Shown here one piece after another: positions 42,627-51,572 of a stretch of 64,000 nucleotides of DNA. Position numbers and translations under genes: made by a program. Source of the DNA: Methanarcanum sp963640855 (GTDB lineage: Archaea > Thermoplasmatota > Thermoplasmata > Methanomassiliicoccales > Methanomethylophilaceae); NCBI GenBank assembly GCA_963640855.1, contig CAVIAJ010000001.1:62001-126000 (forward strand), given 5' to 3'. The notes under the pieces are model-generated. The model saw only the letters and a program-made list of their open reading frames with translations, was not told where the DNA came from and ran no database searches. Every line of letters starts with the position of its first letter. The first letter of the stretch is position 1.

Positions 42627-43447
42627 ATGGAAGGAACCGACGACATACGTAAGAAGTGGGAACAGGAACGTTCCAAGCACCCCTCCGTCGGAGAGGGAAA
42701 GTGTGCCGAAGAACTGCAGAGGATGTGGGACGATTCTGCGGACATCTACGATGATTCCGCATATTCGTACATAGCCAATGACATGGTTCACAAACCGGTC
42801 GGGAGAGGAGTTCTGAATAAGAATTCAACAGTTCTCGACATCGGATGCGGTACGTGCTCCTTCGCATTCAACATATCTCCGTTGTTTCCCGTGTAATCGG
42901 TACCGACGGCAGTGAAAAAATGATCGACAGGATGATGTCTTCCGCCGAAGAAAAAGGCGTGAAGAATGTCGAACCGTTACTTGCGGACTGTTTTCACATT
43001 CCGTCGGAAACCGTGTGCGATGTGGCATTTACATCATTATGCCCCCCTATGAACGATCCCGATGCGTTACTTCTGATGGAGAAACATTCTTCGGAGTACT
43101 GTGTGTATATTTCATCGGCAAACATCGGCCACGGGATTGAGATCGAGATATGGGAAGCACTCGGATGCGATTACTCCTATGCCGGTTATGACATCTCGTA
43201 TCCGTATGAGTTTTTAACATCGATAGGAAGGGATGTAGAAATTTCTTATTTCACTCAGCGTAACGCATCATCCGTGCCGGAGAAGAAATGTGTCGAAATG
43301 TACACAAGATTCCTTTCCAATTACCGTACGCTGACGGATAAAGAGAAAGATATCGTGAAGAATATCGTCAGAAAACATTCCGTCGACGGTTTTGTGGATA
43401 TGTCACGCGATATGAGGATGGGAATGCTCATTTGGCGTGTTGAGTAA
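42627..43447 (+). pseudogene. SAM-dependent methyltransferase, frameshifted
   Basis: Two overlapping readings make one class I methyltransferase. The first (from ATG 42627) holds DDSADIYDDSAYSYIANDM and motif I, VLDIGCGTCSFAFNIS, then stops at TAA 42894-42896. The rest (VIGTDGSEKMIDRMMSSAEEKG to the C-terminus at 43447) is in the frame one base back. A single lost base near 42876-42890 explains it. No canonical slippery heptamer was found in the 0 frame, so programmed frameshifting is unlikely. Either a recent pseudogene or a sequencing error. Related enzymes are common in this type of archaeon. Confidence 0.7.
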
Positions 43448-43503
43448 TCCTTCGGATTTAATCTGTTTTTTCTGAGCATTCAGCGGATGCTCTGTTTATT
43501 GTT

Positions 43504-43519
43504 TTTACAAATTTGTAAA
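43504..43519. promoter_or_regulatory. TTTACAAATTTGTAAA palindrome with TGTAAA repeats
   Basis: A perfect 16-bp dyad, followed by two more TGTAAA units (43521-43531), lies 52-68 bp upstream of the HTH gene, in an A/T-rich promoter (AACAAATAAATAC at 43537-43549). It is a likely autoregulatory site. Confidence 0.45.
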
Positions 43520-43571
43520 TGTAAATGTAAACTTAACAACAAATAAATACAAACACAGTGATGACAGAACT

Positions 43572-44069
43572 ATGGGAATCTCGGAGACACTGAAAGCAGA
43601 AGGTAAACTGTCCGATATTGCGGAGAGATTGGGAATATCCCGCCCTACACTGTACAAATACATGGGAAAGTACGACGAAGGGGGGACTGACGGAATACCT
43701 TCCGATGTTTTGGATTATTTCAGAAGATATAGGATTCCGTTCGAAGAACCGTCTGAGGATGTTTCTCTGTCATCAGACTGCCGTATCATCACAAAGTGCT
43801 TCTCCGACGGAAAGAAATTCATGATTGTACCTTTCGACAGCGAATCCGAGGAAGGCAGTGAATACAGACTGATCCTCTACACAAAATTCGGCCGCGAATA
43901 CAGGAAGATAGGCACATACTACACTAAGATCGACAGAGATTTCTTCCTCATCGAAGATATCGTTTACAGCAGAGATCTGTTCTACTGTGTGTACAGATGC
44001 AATTCCGAAGGAGGATCGTCCGTTGTCGATACCGAATATTCGTCGGGAATGTGTCAGCTCAGAAGATGA
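43572..44069 (+). CDS. HTH-domain protein
   Basis: A 165-residue protein. LSDIAERLGISRPTLYKYMGKYD (residues 13-35) is a helix-turn-helix of the resolvase/Fis type. The C-terminal domain (KCFSDGKKFMIVPFDSE, YRLILYTKFGREYRKIG) is not recognised and may bind a ligand. The upstream palindrome suggests self-control. It lies at the edge of an A/T-rich accessory stretch. Confidence 0.65.
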   Translation: MGISETLKAEGKLSDIAERLGISRPTLYKYMGKYDEGGTDGIPSDVLDYFRRYRIPFEEPSEDVSLSSDCRIITKCFSDGKKFMIVPFDSESEEGSEYRLILYTKFGREYRKIGTYYTKIDRDFFLIEDIVYSRDLFYCVYRCNSEGGSSVVDTEYSSGMCQLRR

Positions 44070-44112
44070 TTTTAATCAAAAATTCTCATTACGTAATTAT
44101 TTCCGACTTCAT

Positions 44113-44661
44113 TTATTGTATTCTCTGATCAAAATGTTTATTGTTTCCTCTGTGAAAAACGCTTTGAATCCAAGATTTGCATTCTTCGAAATTAGAATCG
44201 AAAAAGACTGCCCCGATTATCGCTTCCAAATATTGGTTATGATTACTGTATGGTGGATGTATAGTCACTTCAAGTTCTGGGAGAAAACCATATTCATTGA
44301 ATGCATAACTCATCAATTCAATTTCGTCAGACATTCTTTTGAGAGTATCGTTATCTTCTAATCTTGCTTTAATTTCTGTGATGTCGCCCTTACAATATCC
44401 ACGTTTGAATAACTGTTCGCTTAATATTGTACTCAATGCAGAGTCACCCATGACAGACAACGAGTCATTGTAATAGTTCTTTGATTTCCTTCCTGTTTCT
44501 TTAATGTTAATTTTTTCAGTATACATTGCGTCGGCAAGATTCAAAATGTTATTGAATTGATAGCCAAGTATCTTTTCCAACTCATGCATTTTACTTTCAA
44601 CAATTTCTTTTTCAAGTTCTTTTGAAAAGGTTATTTCTTCTCTGAAACAGCAATTCGACAC
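44113..44661 (-). CDS. RNase III-like domain protein, half of catalytic acids missing
   Basis: A 182-residue protein with the RNase III fold: LEKILGYQFNNILNLADAMYTEK, the signature helix YNDSLSVMGDSALS and YLEAIIGAVFFDSNF. Of the four metal-binding acids, Asp73 and Glu146 are kept, but the positions of E. coli Glu41 and Asp114 are Ser69 and Gln143. The dsRNA-binding domain is absent. The gene is A/T-rich and AT-biased in codons, unlike its neighbours, which suggests acquisition. Start is GTG 44661, or ATG 44589 if the N-terminal 24 residues are not used. Confidence 0.6.
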   Translation of the reverse strand: MSNCCFREEITFSKELEKEIVESKMHELEKILGYQFNNILNLADAMYTEKINIKETGRKSKNYYNDSLSVMGDSALSTILSEQLFKRGYCKGDITEIKARLEDNDTLKRMSDEIELMSYAFNEYGFLPELEVTIHPPYSNHNQYLEAIIGAVFFDSNFEECKSWIQSVFHRGNNKHFDQRIQ

Positions 44662-44791
44662 AGTTTATCATTTTATCAGTGATGATTAATAGTTTTGGTT
44701 ACCATCGATGACATTTCATAACCGGATTATGATAGAGTAAGAAATGTGATCGAAGTACAACATTTGTTAATTACTCAAAAATCGGTTTATC

Positions 44792-44845
44792 GTTTTTACC
44801 CCGGGTAAAAACTATTTTTCTGACGTTTTTACCTGGGGTAAAAAC
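44792..44845. repeat. Twin 21-bp palindromes GTTTTTACC-N3-GGTAAAAAC
   Basis: Two copies, 44792-44812 (centre CCG) and 44825-44845 (centre TGG, extended by AC/GT to 25 bp), start 33 bp apart, about three DNA turns. They lie in a 417-bp A/T-rich gap without genes (44662-45078), which also contains a TCATAA-N5-TTATGA dyad at 44716-44732. The half site resembles the 43504 palindrome. It is a likely double operator, or the binding site of a lost element's regulator. Confidence 0.6.
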
Positions 44846-45078
44846 GTTGAAAATAAATTTTGTCATTAATTAATGAAACAGTGCCAGAAGGCCTAATTTT
44901 TCATTCTATTGACGTTAACAAAAATTATAGTTAAAACAAGAAATTTCTGATTTGATTCTTTGTAATAAATCATACATTCAGAAATTAAATCGAAAGAGGA
45001 TGATGCAGCATTCAGTAAATGGGTCAACCAAATCCGCAATCAAACTCAGACGACAACTGTTGACAAAATTAGAGGGAG

Positions 45079-45154
45079 TGGTGGGCCCCCCCGGATTTGA
45101 ACCGGAGTCTATGCCTCCCGAAGGCACAAGTATACCAAGCTAACCCAAGGGCCC
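45079..45154 (-). tRNA. tRNA-Pro (anticodon CGG)
   Basis: On the minus strand the acceptor GGGCCCT pairs with GGGGCCC, with discriminator A and encoded CCA. The anticodon stem GTGCC/GGCAT encloses TTCGGGA (anticodon CGG, G37), and the T arm is TCCGG-TTCAAAT-CCGGG. The D stem is weak (three pairs plus U-U). The 3' end faces the A/T-rich accessory stretch. TTTAATAG at about 45165-45172 is a possible TATA box. Confidence 0.88.
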
Positions 45155-45225
45155 TTGAACCACCCTATTAAATCATTGATAAAAAAGGTTTCTACGTCCC
45201 AGTACGGGACAGGGTCCGACAGCGC

Positions 45226-47853
45226 TCAGGACATCATATTCCTGAGCACTGTCTGGAGGATACCGCCGTTTCTGATGTACTCGATCTCAGCGGGTACGTC
45301 GACTCTGCAGATTGTCCTGAACTCGAGTTTCTTACCGTCTCTGTATGCGGTGACTTTGACTTCACATTTCGGCGAAATATCACTGAGTTCGATGTCGAAG
45401 ACTTCTTTTCCGTTGAGTCCCAATGTATCCATGTTCTGACCGTCGAGGAACTGTAACGGAACGATTCCCATTCCGACGAGGTTGGATCTGTGAATCCTTT
45501 CGAACGATTCTGCGATAACAGCTCTGACACCGAGGAGGTACGGACCTTTCGCAGCCCAGTCTCTCGAACTTCCCGTTCCGTATTCTTTGCCTGCGAGAAC
45601 GATAAGAGGGGTTTTGTCTTCGATGTATCTTCTCGATGTTTCGTAGATTGTATCCACTTTGTTTTCGGGAACATACAGCGACCAACTTCCCTCGGTTCCG
45701 GGTGCGAGTCTGTTCTTAAGTCTGATATTTGCGAAGGTTCCTCTTACCATGACTTCGTGGTTTGCCCTTCTCGAACCGTATGAGTTGAAGTCTTTCGGCT
45801 CAACACCTAACGAAATCAGATACTTTCCTGCGTCGGATGTTGCCGCAAATGCACCTGCGGGTGAGATGTGATCCGTTGTAATCGAATCTCCGAGAGATGC
45901 CAATGCGTGTGCCCTTTCAATGTTCTCGATCTTCGGCTCTTCGGAGATATTGTCAAAGAACGGAGGGTTTCTGATGTAAGTGCTCTTATCATCCCACTCG
46001 AAGAGCGCTCCTTCGGGTGCTTCGATTGCTTTCCATCTGTCGGAACCTTCGAAGATATCCGCATACTGTTTCGTGAAAGTCTCTCTTGTGACGTATTTCT
46101 CGGTGACTTCCGCAATTTCTTCTTCAGTGGGCCAAATGTCCTTGAGGAAAACATCCTTTCCGTTAAACTGTCCCAGAGGTTCCGTTCCGAGATCGATGTC
46201 GACACGTCCCGCAATCGAGAATGCGACTACGAGAGGAGGCGAAGCGAGATAGTTTGCCTTTACGTCGGGGTGGATACGTCCTTCGAAGTTCCTGTTGCTT
46301 GAGGCGATTGCCGCTGCAACAAGATTGTTTTCACGAATCTTCCTTGAGATTTCTGGATCGAGCGGACCGCTGTTACCGATACATGTCATGCATCCGTAAC
46401 CTGTTACGTTGAATCCGATCTTTTCAAGATATTCCAATAATCCTGAGTTCTTCAGGTATTCCGTTACAACCCTTGAACCGGGTGAAAGCGATGTTTTAAC
46501 GTAGTCTTTCGGTTTCAGTCCGAATTCGACTGCCTTCTTTGCGACAAGTCCCGCTGTAATCATTACCGACGGGTTCGCTGTGTTTGTACAGGATGTGATT
46601 GCGGCAATTGCAAGGAAACCGTCCCTGAGGCCTTCGGCTTCTTTCTGTTCCCTTACGCCCAACTCATCCAATGTCGCACGGAACGTTGTCTTCATGTTGC
46701 AGAGGGGAATCCTGTCCTGAGGTCTCTTGTGACCCGCAAGGGAAGGATAAACATCCGCAAGATCCAATTCGAGCATATCGGTGTACTCGGCTTCGCCGTC
46801 GTACCAAAGTGTCTGCTCTTTAGCGTATTTGATTACCGTGTCGATATGTTTCTCATCTCTGCCGGAGAGTCTGAGGTAATCGACTGTTTTCTGATCGATG
46901 GGGAAGAATCCCATGGTTGCACCGTATTCAGGGCCCATATTCGCAATGGTTGCCCTGTCTGCGAGACTGAGGTTCTGATATCCTTCTCCGCAGAATTCAA
47001 CGAATTTTCCTACGACACCGACTCTTCTGAGCATCTGCACTATTGTCAGAACAAGGTCGGTTGCGGTAACGCCCGCTCTGAGCTTACCCGTGAGCCTGAA
47101 TCCGATGACATCGGGGAGTTTCATGTAGCAGGGCTGTCCCAGCATAACAGCTTCCGCTTCGATACCTCCGACCCCCCATCCGACTACTCCGAGTCCGTCG
47201 ATCTGTGTCGTGTGTGAATCCGTACCGAAACATGAATCGGGGTATGCGGTGAGAACTCCGTTTTTCTTTACGCAGTGCACCAAAGGCGAGAGGTATTCGA
47301 GGTTGACCTGGTGGCAGATTCCTTTTCCGGGAGGTACGGCACGGAAGTTGTCGAATGAGTTCTGAGCCCATTTGAAGAGTGCGTATCTTTCTTTGTTTCT
47401 TTTGAAATCGATCTCTTCGTTCTTGGCTTCCGCATCCGCGGTTCCTGCATAATCGACCTGAATCGAGTGGTCGATAACAAGATCGACAGGAACGAGAGGA
47501 TTGATTCTCTTCGGGTCTCCGCCCATTGAATCGACTGCGGCTCTCATTGAGGCGAGATCGACAACCGCGGCTCCGCCTGTAAGATCCTGAAGAAGAACAC
47601 GTGCCGGAATGTACGGGAATTCGTTTTCCGTATTTTTCCCGGAATTCCATGATGCGACGGTTGCCACATCGTCATCTGTAATCATCTCCCCGTCTTTCTG
47701 CCTGAGCAGAGATTCAACGAGTACCTTGACGGAATACGGCATCTTTTTCAGATTTTTGATGATGCCCTGCGATTCCAATTCCCTGAGGCTGTAATATGTT
47801 ACTTCGCCTTCTTCCGTACTCAATGTCTTCCTGCAATCCTCAATCCTTACCAT
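45226..47853 (-). CDS. acnA: Aconitate hydratase A
   Basis: An 875-residue AcnA/IRP1-type enzyme with a [4Fe-4S] cluster that isomerises citrate to isocitrate. PDSCFGTDSHTTQIDGLG, ITSCTNTANPSV, and YGCMTCIGNSGPL carry the cluster cysteines, and the C-terminal swivelling domain has SYGSRRANHEVM and YGTGSSRDWAAKG. ATG 47853 is behind GAGGTG; a GTG lies three codons earlier. It likely supplies 2-oxoglutarate for glutamate and thus proline. Other cycle genes are absent from the window. Confidence 0.95.
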   Translation of the reverse strand: MVRIEDCRKTLSTEEGEVTYYSLRELESQGIIKNLKKMPYSVKVLVESLLRQKDGEMITDDDVATVASWNSGKNTENEFPYIPARVLLQDLTGGAAVVDLASMRAAVDSMGGDPKRINPLVPVDLVIDHSIQVDYAGTADAEAKNEEIDFKRNKERYALFKWAQNSFDNFRAVPPGKGICHQVNLEYLSPLVHCVKKNGVLTAYPDSCFGTDSHTTQIDGLGVVGWGVGGIEAEAVMLGQPCYMKLPDVIGFRLTGKLRAGVTATDLVLTIVQMLRRVGVVGKFVEFCGEGYQNLSLADRATIANMGPEYGATMGFFPIDQKTVDYLRLSGRDEKHIDTVIKYAKEQTLWYDGEAEYTDMLELDLADVYPSLAGHKRPQDRIPLCNMKTTFRATLDELGVREQKEAEGLRDGFLAIAAITSCTNTANPSVMITAGLVAKKAVEFGLKPKDYVKTSLSPGSRVVTEYLKNSGLLEYLEKIGFNVTGYGCMTCIGNSGPLDPEISRKIRENNLVAAAIASSNRNFEGRIHPDVKANYLASPPLVVAFSIAGRVDIDLGTEPLGQFNGKDVFLKDIWPTEEEIAEVTEKYVTRETFTKQYADIFEGSDRWKAIEAPEGALFEWDDKSTYIRNPPFFDNISEEPKIENIERAHALASLGDSITTDHISPAGAFAATSDAGKYLISLGVEPKDFNSYGSRRANHEVMVRGTFANIRLKNRLAPGTEGSWSLYVPENKVDTIYETSRRYIEDKTPLIVLAGKEYGTGSSRDWAAKGPYLLGVRAVIAESFERIHRSNLVGMGIVPLQFLDGQNMDTLGLNGKEVFDIELSDISPKCEVKVTAYRDGKKLEFRTICRVDVPAEIEYIRNGGILQTVLRNMMS

Positions 47854-48000
47854 CGGATACACCTCGTGTGTGATATCGGTGATGAAGGACTTACTTATAA
47901 GTATTAAGGAAACGGACTCATTCTTTCCGTCTGCCGGCTGAATTGATGATATTTCGGATGTGACGTATTTCCTTTATATCGGTGAATTCATCGGGGATGT

Positions 48001-48561
48001 ATGGGTTTAATCGATTCCGCGACACACGACGGACCCCGCGAAATTTGGTATGTTCAGATTGCTTTGATTCTGATTTCATCGGTTATTGCCGTCGTCTGTC
48101 TTATCGACGCATTACCGAAGCCTTCGGATGAATCGGTTAAGATTCTTTTGGACCGTCTTGTCGCTGCGCTTTCGGTGTTCATGATGATACTGTACGCAAC
48201 GGTAGGTTATCCCAAAGAAGGGCCGATTCACATCGCAGGATGTATCGGTGTTTTCATTCTCGCGGGACTGTCATATTTAGTTTTCCTCAACGATTCGCTG
48301 ACTGCGATCAACGTTCTTTACTTTGTTATCACGGCAGTTCCGGCTGCCGTGCTCATTCTGTCGCTGTTCAGAGGAGACAGGAAGATGACGGATATTTCAT
48401 CTGCAGTAACCCTGGTTGCGGCAGTTGTAATGACTGCGGTCGCGATTGCCGACATTTCCGATGCGGGAATCTGTGCGGTTCTGAGGATGACTGTTCCCGT
48501 GTTCGCGATTGTATCCTTCGTACTGTTCTGCCGTATGAACAGGGAGAGAATCTTCGCATGA
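48001..48561 (+). CDS. Six-helix membrane protein
   Basis: A 186-residue hydrophobic protein with about six helices (for example IALILISSVIAVVCLI and SSAVTLVAAVVMTAVAIADI), short loops and a basic end (RMNRERIF). No family recognised. It stands alone, transcribed toward the mevalonate operon, whose promoter begins about 40 bp later. Confidence 0.6.
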   Translation: MGLIDSATHDGPREIWYVQIALILISSVIAVVCLIDALPKPSDESVKILLDRLVAALSVFMMILYATVGYPKEGPIHIAGCIGVFILAGLSYLVFLNDSLTAINVLYFVITAVPAAVLILSLFRGDRKMTDISSAVTLVAAVVMTAVAIADISDAGICAVLRMTVPVFAIVSFVLFCRMNRERIFA

Positions 48562-48601
48562 GTACACTGGCATATGGATGTCCGATGTGATTTCGTTATT
48601 C

Positions 48602-48620
48602 GACGAACTATATGTTCGTC
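48602..48620. promoter_or_regulatory. Operator GACGAAC-TATAT-GTTCGTC before the mevalonate operon
   Basis: A perfect 7+7 bp inverted repeat with a TATAT centre. A TATA box (GATATATAT, 48624-48632) follows directly and is about 25 bp from ATG 48653, predicting a leaderless start. The dyad therefore abuts the TATA/BRE region of the HTH regulator gene, the expected place for autorepression. Confidence 0.55.
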
Positions 48621-48652
48621 AATGATATATATGTTGACTCTGTTACGTACTT

Positions 48653-49342
48653 ATGGAAGATGCGCTCAGAGAGAAGATGGCAGGCGAAATCGCACTGTCG
48701 TCCGAACCCGGGAAAGCAATCAGAAAATGGAGAGAGGAGTTCGGCATAAGCCAACACCAACTCGCAGATGCCATCGGGATGTCGCATTCGGTTATCAGCG
48801 ATTATGAATCCGGAAGAAGAAAATCTCCCGGAGTGCAGATGGTCAGGAAGATGATCGACGCTTTTATCGACATCGACAAAGCCGCAGGCTCACCGACCAT
48901 AAGAAAATACCAACCCAACGAAAGGCCCGGATGTATCATCGATATGGGAGAATTCCCCGAAGGTGTAGATTTAAACAGGTTTATCAAGGCAATTTCGGGG
49001 AAAAACATAGGATACGACGGAATAAAGAAGAAAATTTACGGATATACTGTCGTAGACTCACTGAAGGCAATCATTTCACTGAATTCGTCCGATTACATGA
49101 AAATCTACGGATGGAGTATAGAGAGAGCGCTCATTTTTACGGATGTGCATTTCGGACGTTCGCCTATGGTGGCGATAAGAGCGCATCCGCTTACACCGGC
49201 CGCCGTTGTATACATAAAACCGGACAACAGCGACCCGCTTGCGATCAAATTGGCACAGTTGGAAAAAGTGCCGCTTATAGAAACCGATATGGAAGTCGGA
49301 GATGTGATTACGAAGATCAAAACATTGACGGAGAGGATATGA
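48653..49342 (+). CDS. XRE-type HTH regulator of the HMG-CoA synthase operon
   Basis: A 229-residue regulator. Residues 20-75 have an XRE helix-turn-helix (GISQHQLADAIGMSHSVISDYESGRRKSPG), and the C-terminal part (about 95-229) is an alpha/beta domain that may sense a metabolite, with FTDVHFGRSPMVAIRAHPLTPAAVVY. Its stop overlaps the HMG-CoA synthase start as ATGA, so both are made together. It presumably binds the dyad upstream and adjusts isoprenoid precursor supply (inference). Confidence 0.82.
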   Translation: MEDALREKMAGEIALSSEPGKAIRKWREEFGISQHQLADAIGMSHSVISDYESGRRKSPGVQMVRKMIDAFIDIDKAAGSPTIRKYQPNERPGCIIDMGEFPEGVDLNRFIKAISGKNIGYDGIKKKIYGYTVVDSLKAIISLNSSDYMKIYGWSIERALIFTDVHFGRSPMVAIRAHPLTPAAVVYIKPDNSDPLAIKLAQLEKVPLIETDMEVGDVITKIKTLTERI

Positions 49343-50394
49343 TGGAAGCAGGAATAGTCAGTTACGGAGCATACGTGCCCAGAAACAGGATTCTCCCTGA
49401 GGAGATTGGAAGAGTCTGGGGCGTAGACGGCAAAGCTATGGGTAAGGGACTCTATATCAATCAGAAATCGATCCCGTCGCCTGACGAAGATGTCGTCACA
49501 ATAGCAACGGAAGCAGCGAGAGGCATGATGGCAAGGGTTCCCGATGTGGATCCCAAAGATATCGGTGCCGTTTATGTGGGATCGGAATCGCATCCTTATG
49601 CCGTGAAACCCACTTCGACAATAGTCGCAGAAGCCATTGAGGCAACGCCCGCAATGACCGCCGCGGATCTTGAATTCGCATGTAAGGCCGGTACCGCAGG
49701 CATACAGATATGTCTTGGTCTCGTGCGTTCGGGAATGATGAAGTACGGTGTCGCAATCGGAGCGGACACATCTCAGGGTGCGCCCGGAGATGCATTGGAA
49801 TATTCCGCATCCGCAGGAGGAGCCGCATTCCTCATCGGTACGCAGAAAATCATCGCAAGAATCAACCACACACTCAGTTTTACGACGGATACGCCCGATT
49901 TCTGGAGAAGAGAAGGTCAGCCTTACCCCAAACACGGAGGAAGGTTTACGGGAGAACCCGCTTACTTCAGACACGTTACGTCTGCGGCAAAGATGATGTT
50001 TGAGGAAATGGGAACGGAACCTGCGGATTATAACTACGCAGTATTCCACCAGCCCAACGGCAAATTCCCCACAAGAGTAGCCGCACAGTTGGGATTCACC
50101 GAGGAACAGATTGCAAGGGGACTTCTTACACCCAGTATCGGAAACACATACAGCGGAGCCGTTCCGTTGGGACTGTCTGCGGTTTTGGATATTGCGAAGC
50201 CGAACGACAGAATCTTCGTGGTTTCATACGGTTCCGGTGCCGGAAGCGATGCTTTCGATATCACAGTCACCAAAGAGATTGCAAAATACAAGAGAGAAAA
50301 CGCACCCACACTCGATCAGGTGCTCAGCGATGTTGTCTACCTTGACTATGCGAAATATGCGAAGTACAAGGGAAAGATTGTCTTACCGGAGTGA
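49339..50394 (+). CDS. hmgS: Hydroxymethylglutaryl-CoA synthase
   Basis: A 351-residue archaeal HMG-CoA synthase that joins acetoacetyl-CoA with acetyl-CoA. LEFACKAGTAG holds the acylated Cys, FHQPNGKFPTRVA the catalytic His, and DLEFA the acid nearby; GNTYSGAVPLGL and SYGSGAGSDAF complete the thiolase fold. Start is ATG 49339 overlapping the regulator stop, or the next ATG. Together with the two next genes it forms the known thiolase/HMGS/DUF35 complex, which channels acetoacetyl-CoA. Confidence 0.95.
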   Translation: MMEAGIVSYGAYVPRNRILPEEIGRVWGVDGKAMGKGLYINQKSIPSPDEDVVTIATEAARGMMARVPDVDPKDIGAVYVGSESHPYAVKPTSTIVAEAIEATPAMTAADLEFACKAGTAGIQICLGLVRSGMMKYGVAIGADTSQGAPGDALEYSASAGGAAFLIGTQKIIARINHTLSFTTDTPDFWRREGQPYPKHGGRFTGEPAYFRHVTSAAKMMFEEMGTEPADYNYAVFHQPNGKFPTRVAAQLGFTEEQIARGLLTPSIGNTYSGAVPLGLSAVLDIAKPNDRIFVVSYGSGAGSDAFDITVTKEIAKYKRENAPTLDQVLSDVVYLDYAKYAKYKGKIVLPE

Positions 50395-50399
50395 TTAGG

Positions 50400-51572
50400 A
50401 TGAGGGAAGTAGCAGTAATCGGAGTAGGAGTCACCAAATTCGGTGAACTTTGGAACAAATCATTCAGATCGATCGGTATCGAGGCAGGTCTCAAGGCCAT
50501 TGCGGATGCAGGTCTTACCGGAAACGAGATTGACGGAATGTACATCGGCAACATGTCCGCAGGACGTTTCATCAACCAGCAGCATGTGGACGCTCTCATT
50601 GCGGATTATTCGGGAATGGCGACAAACCACACTCCCTGTACGCGTGTAGAAGCGGGAGAGGCATCGGGAGGAGTCGCATTCAGGGAGGGTGTGATGGCAG
50701 TCGCATCCGGAATGCAGGATTGTGTCGTAGTCGCGGGAGCGGAAAAGATGACCGATCTCGACGATGCATCCATTAACAGTATTCTCGATTCTACCTCCGA
50801 TGCGGAATGGGAAGCGGGAATGGGAGTTACGTTTGCTTCGCTCCACGCCATGATGGCGCAGAGGATGATTTACGACGGCCTCGCAACAAGAGAAGAGATT
50901 GCTTCAATGGCCGTAAACAGCCACGCACACGGTGCACTGAACCCCAACGCACAGTTCAGAAAAGCGATTAAGCTTGAATCCGTTCTCAGATCGGGTGCGG
51001 TCGCAGAACCCTTGGGAGTGTTCGACTGCGCACCTATCTCGGACGGTGCGGCGGCGGTAGTTCTCTGTCCTTTGGATAAAGCAGACAAATACACGGACAA
51101 ATACGTCAAAGTATCCGCCGTAACACAGAAGAGCGATACACTCGCACTTTTCCAGAGGTATTCGATTACATCATACACCGCAACGGTTACCGCGGCAAAG
51201 GAAGCCTACGAAATCGCAGGCATCAAAGCCGAAGATATTTCGGTTGCCGAAGTTTACGACAATTACACCGTGTCCGGAATCATGGCTCTCGAAGACCTCG
51301 GTCTTTTCAAGAGAGGAAAAGCGGGCGCGGCGGTTCTTAACGGCGAAGTTACCTACGGAAACGGAGGAAACCTCATTGTCAACACATCCGGAGGACTCAA
51401 AGCACGCGGTCATCCCGTCGGTGCGACAGGTGTCGCACAGATTGCGGAGATTGTCGATCAGCTCAGAGGAAAGGCCGACGGAAGACAGGTCAAAGGTGCG
51501 AAATACGGTCTTGCGCAGAATGTCGGAGGAACCGGTTCGACTGTTACCGTTTCGATTTTGGAGGCGATCTGA
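50400..51572 (+). CDS. Acetyl-CoA C-acetyltransferase (archaeal thiolase)
   Basis: A 390-residue thiolase for acetoacetyl-CoA formation. The N-terminal REVAVIGVGVTKFGEL, the VEAGEASGGVAFREG active-site region, SDGAAAVVLCP, and NTSGGLKARGHPVGATG with the catalytic His are present. Start ATG 50400 is used; a GTG at 50391 overlaps the preceding stop. Second gene of the complex; its stop overlaps the DUF35 start by one base. Confidence 0.93.
   Translation: MREVAVIGVGVTKFGELWNKSFRSIGIEAGLKAIADAGLTGNEIDGMYIGNMSAGRFINQQHVDALIADYSGMATNHTPCTRVEAGEASGGVAFREGVMAVASGMQDCVVVAGAEKMTDLDDASINSILDSTSDAEWEAGMGVTFASLHAMMAQRMIYDGLATREEIASMAVNSHAHGALNPNAQFRKAIKLESVLRSGAVAEPLGVFDCAPISDGAAAVVLCPLDKADKYTDKYVKVSAVTQKSDTLALFQRYSITSYTATVTAAKEAYEIAGIKAEDISVAEVYDNYTVSGIMALEDLGLFKRGKAGAAVLNGEVTYGNGGNLIVNTSGGLKARGHPVGATGVAQIAEIVDQLRGKADGRQVKGAKYGLAQNVGGTGSTVTVSILEAI

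Noticed and set aside
42870..42896. Programmed -1 frameshift in the methyltransferase
   Set aside because: No in-frame X-XXY-YYZ slippery heptamer and no downstream pseudoknot recognised; mutation or read error is more likely.
43500..43532. TGTAAA repeats as replication-origin iterons
   Set aside because: Too few and too short, no initiator gene nearby; an operator is simpler.
44952..45143. Short frame ending in a GFEPES-type sequence
   Set aside because: This peptide is the well-known false product of reading across a tRNA gene in antisense; the tRNA-Pro is the real feature.
43448..45154. Complete integrated element at tRNA-Pro
   Set aside because: No integrase, no direct repeat of the tRNA 3' end and only two or three genes; at most a remnant.
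48931..49338. Upstream extension of the HMG-CoA synthase frame
   Set aside because: It lies wholly within the regulator gene in another frame, and the family start matches ATG 49339.
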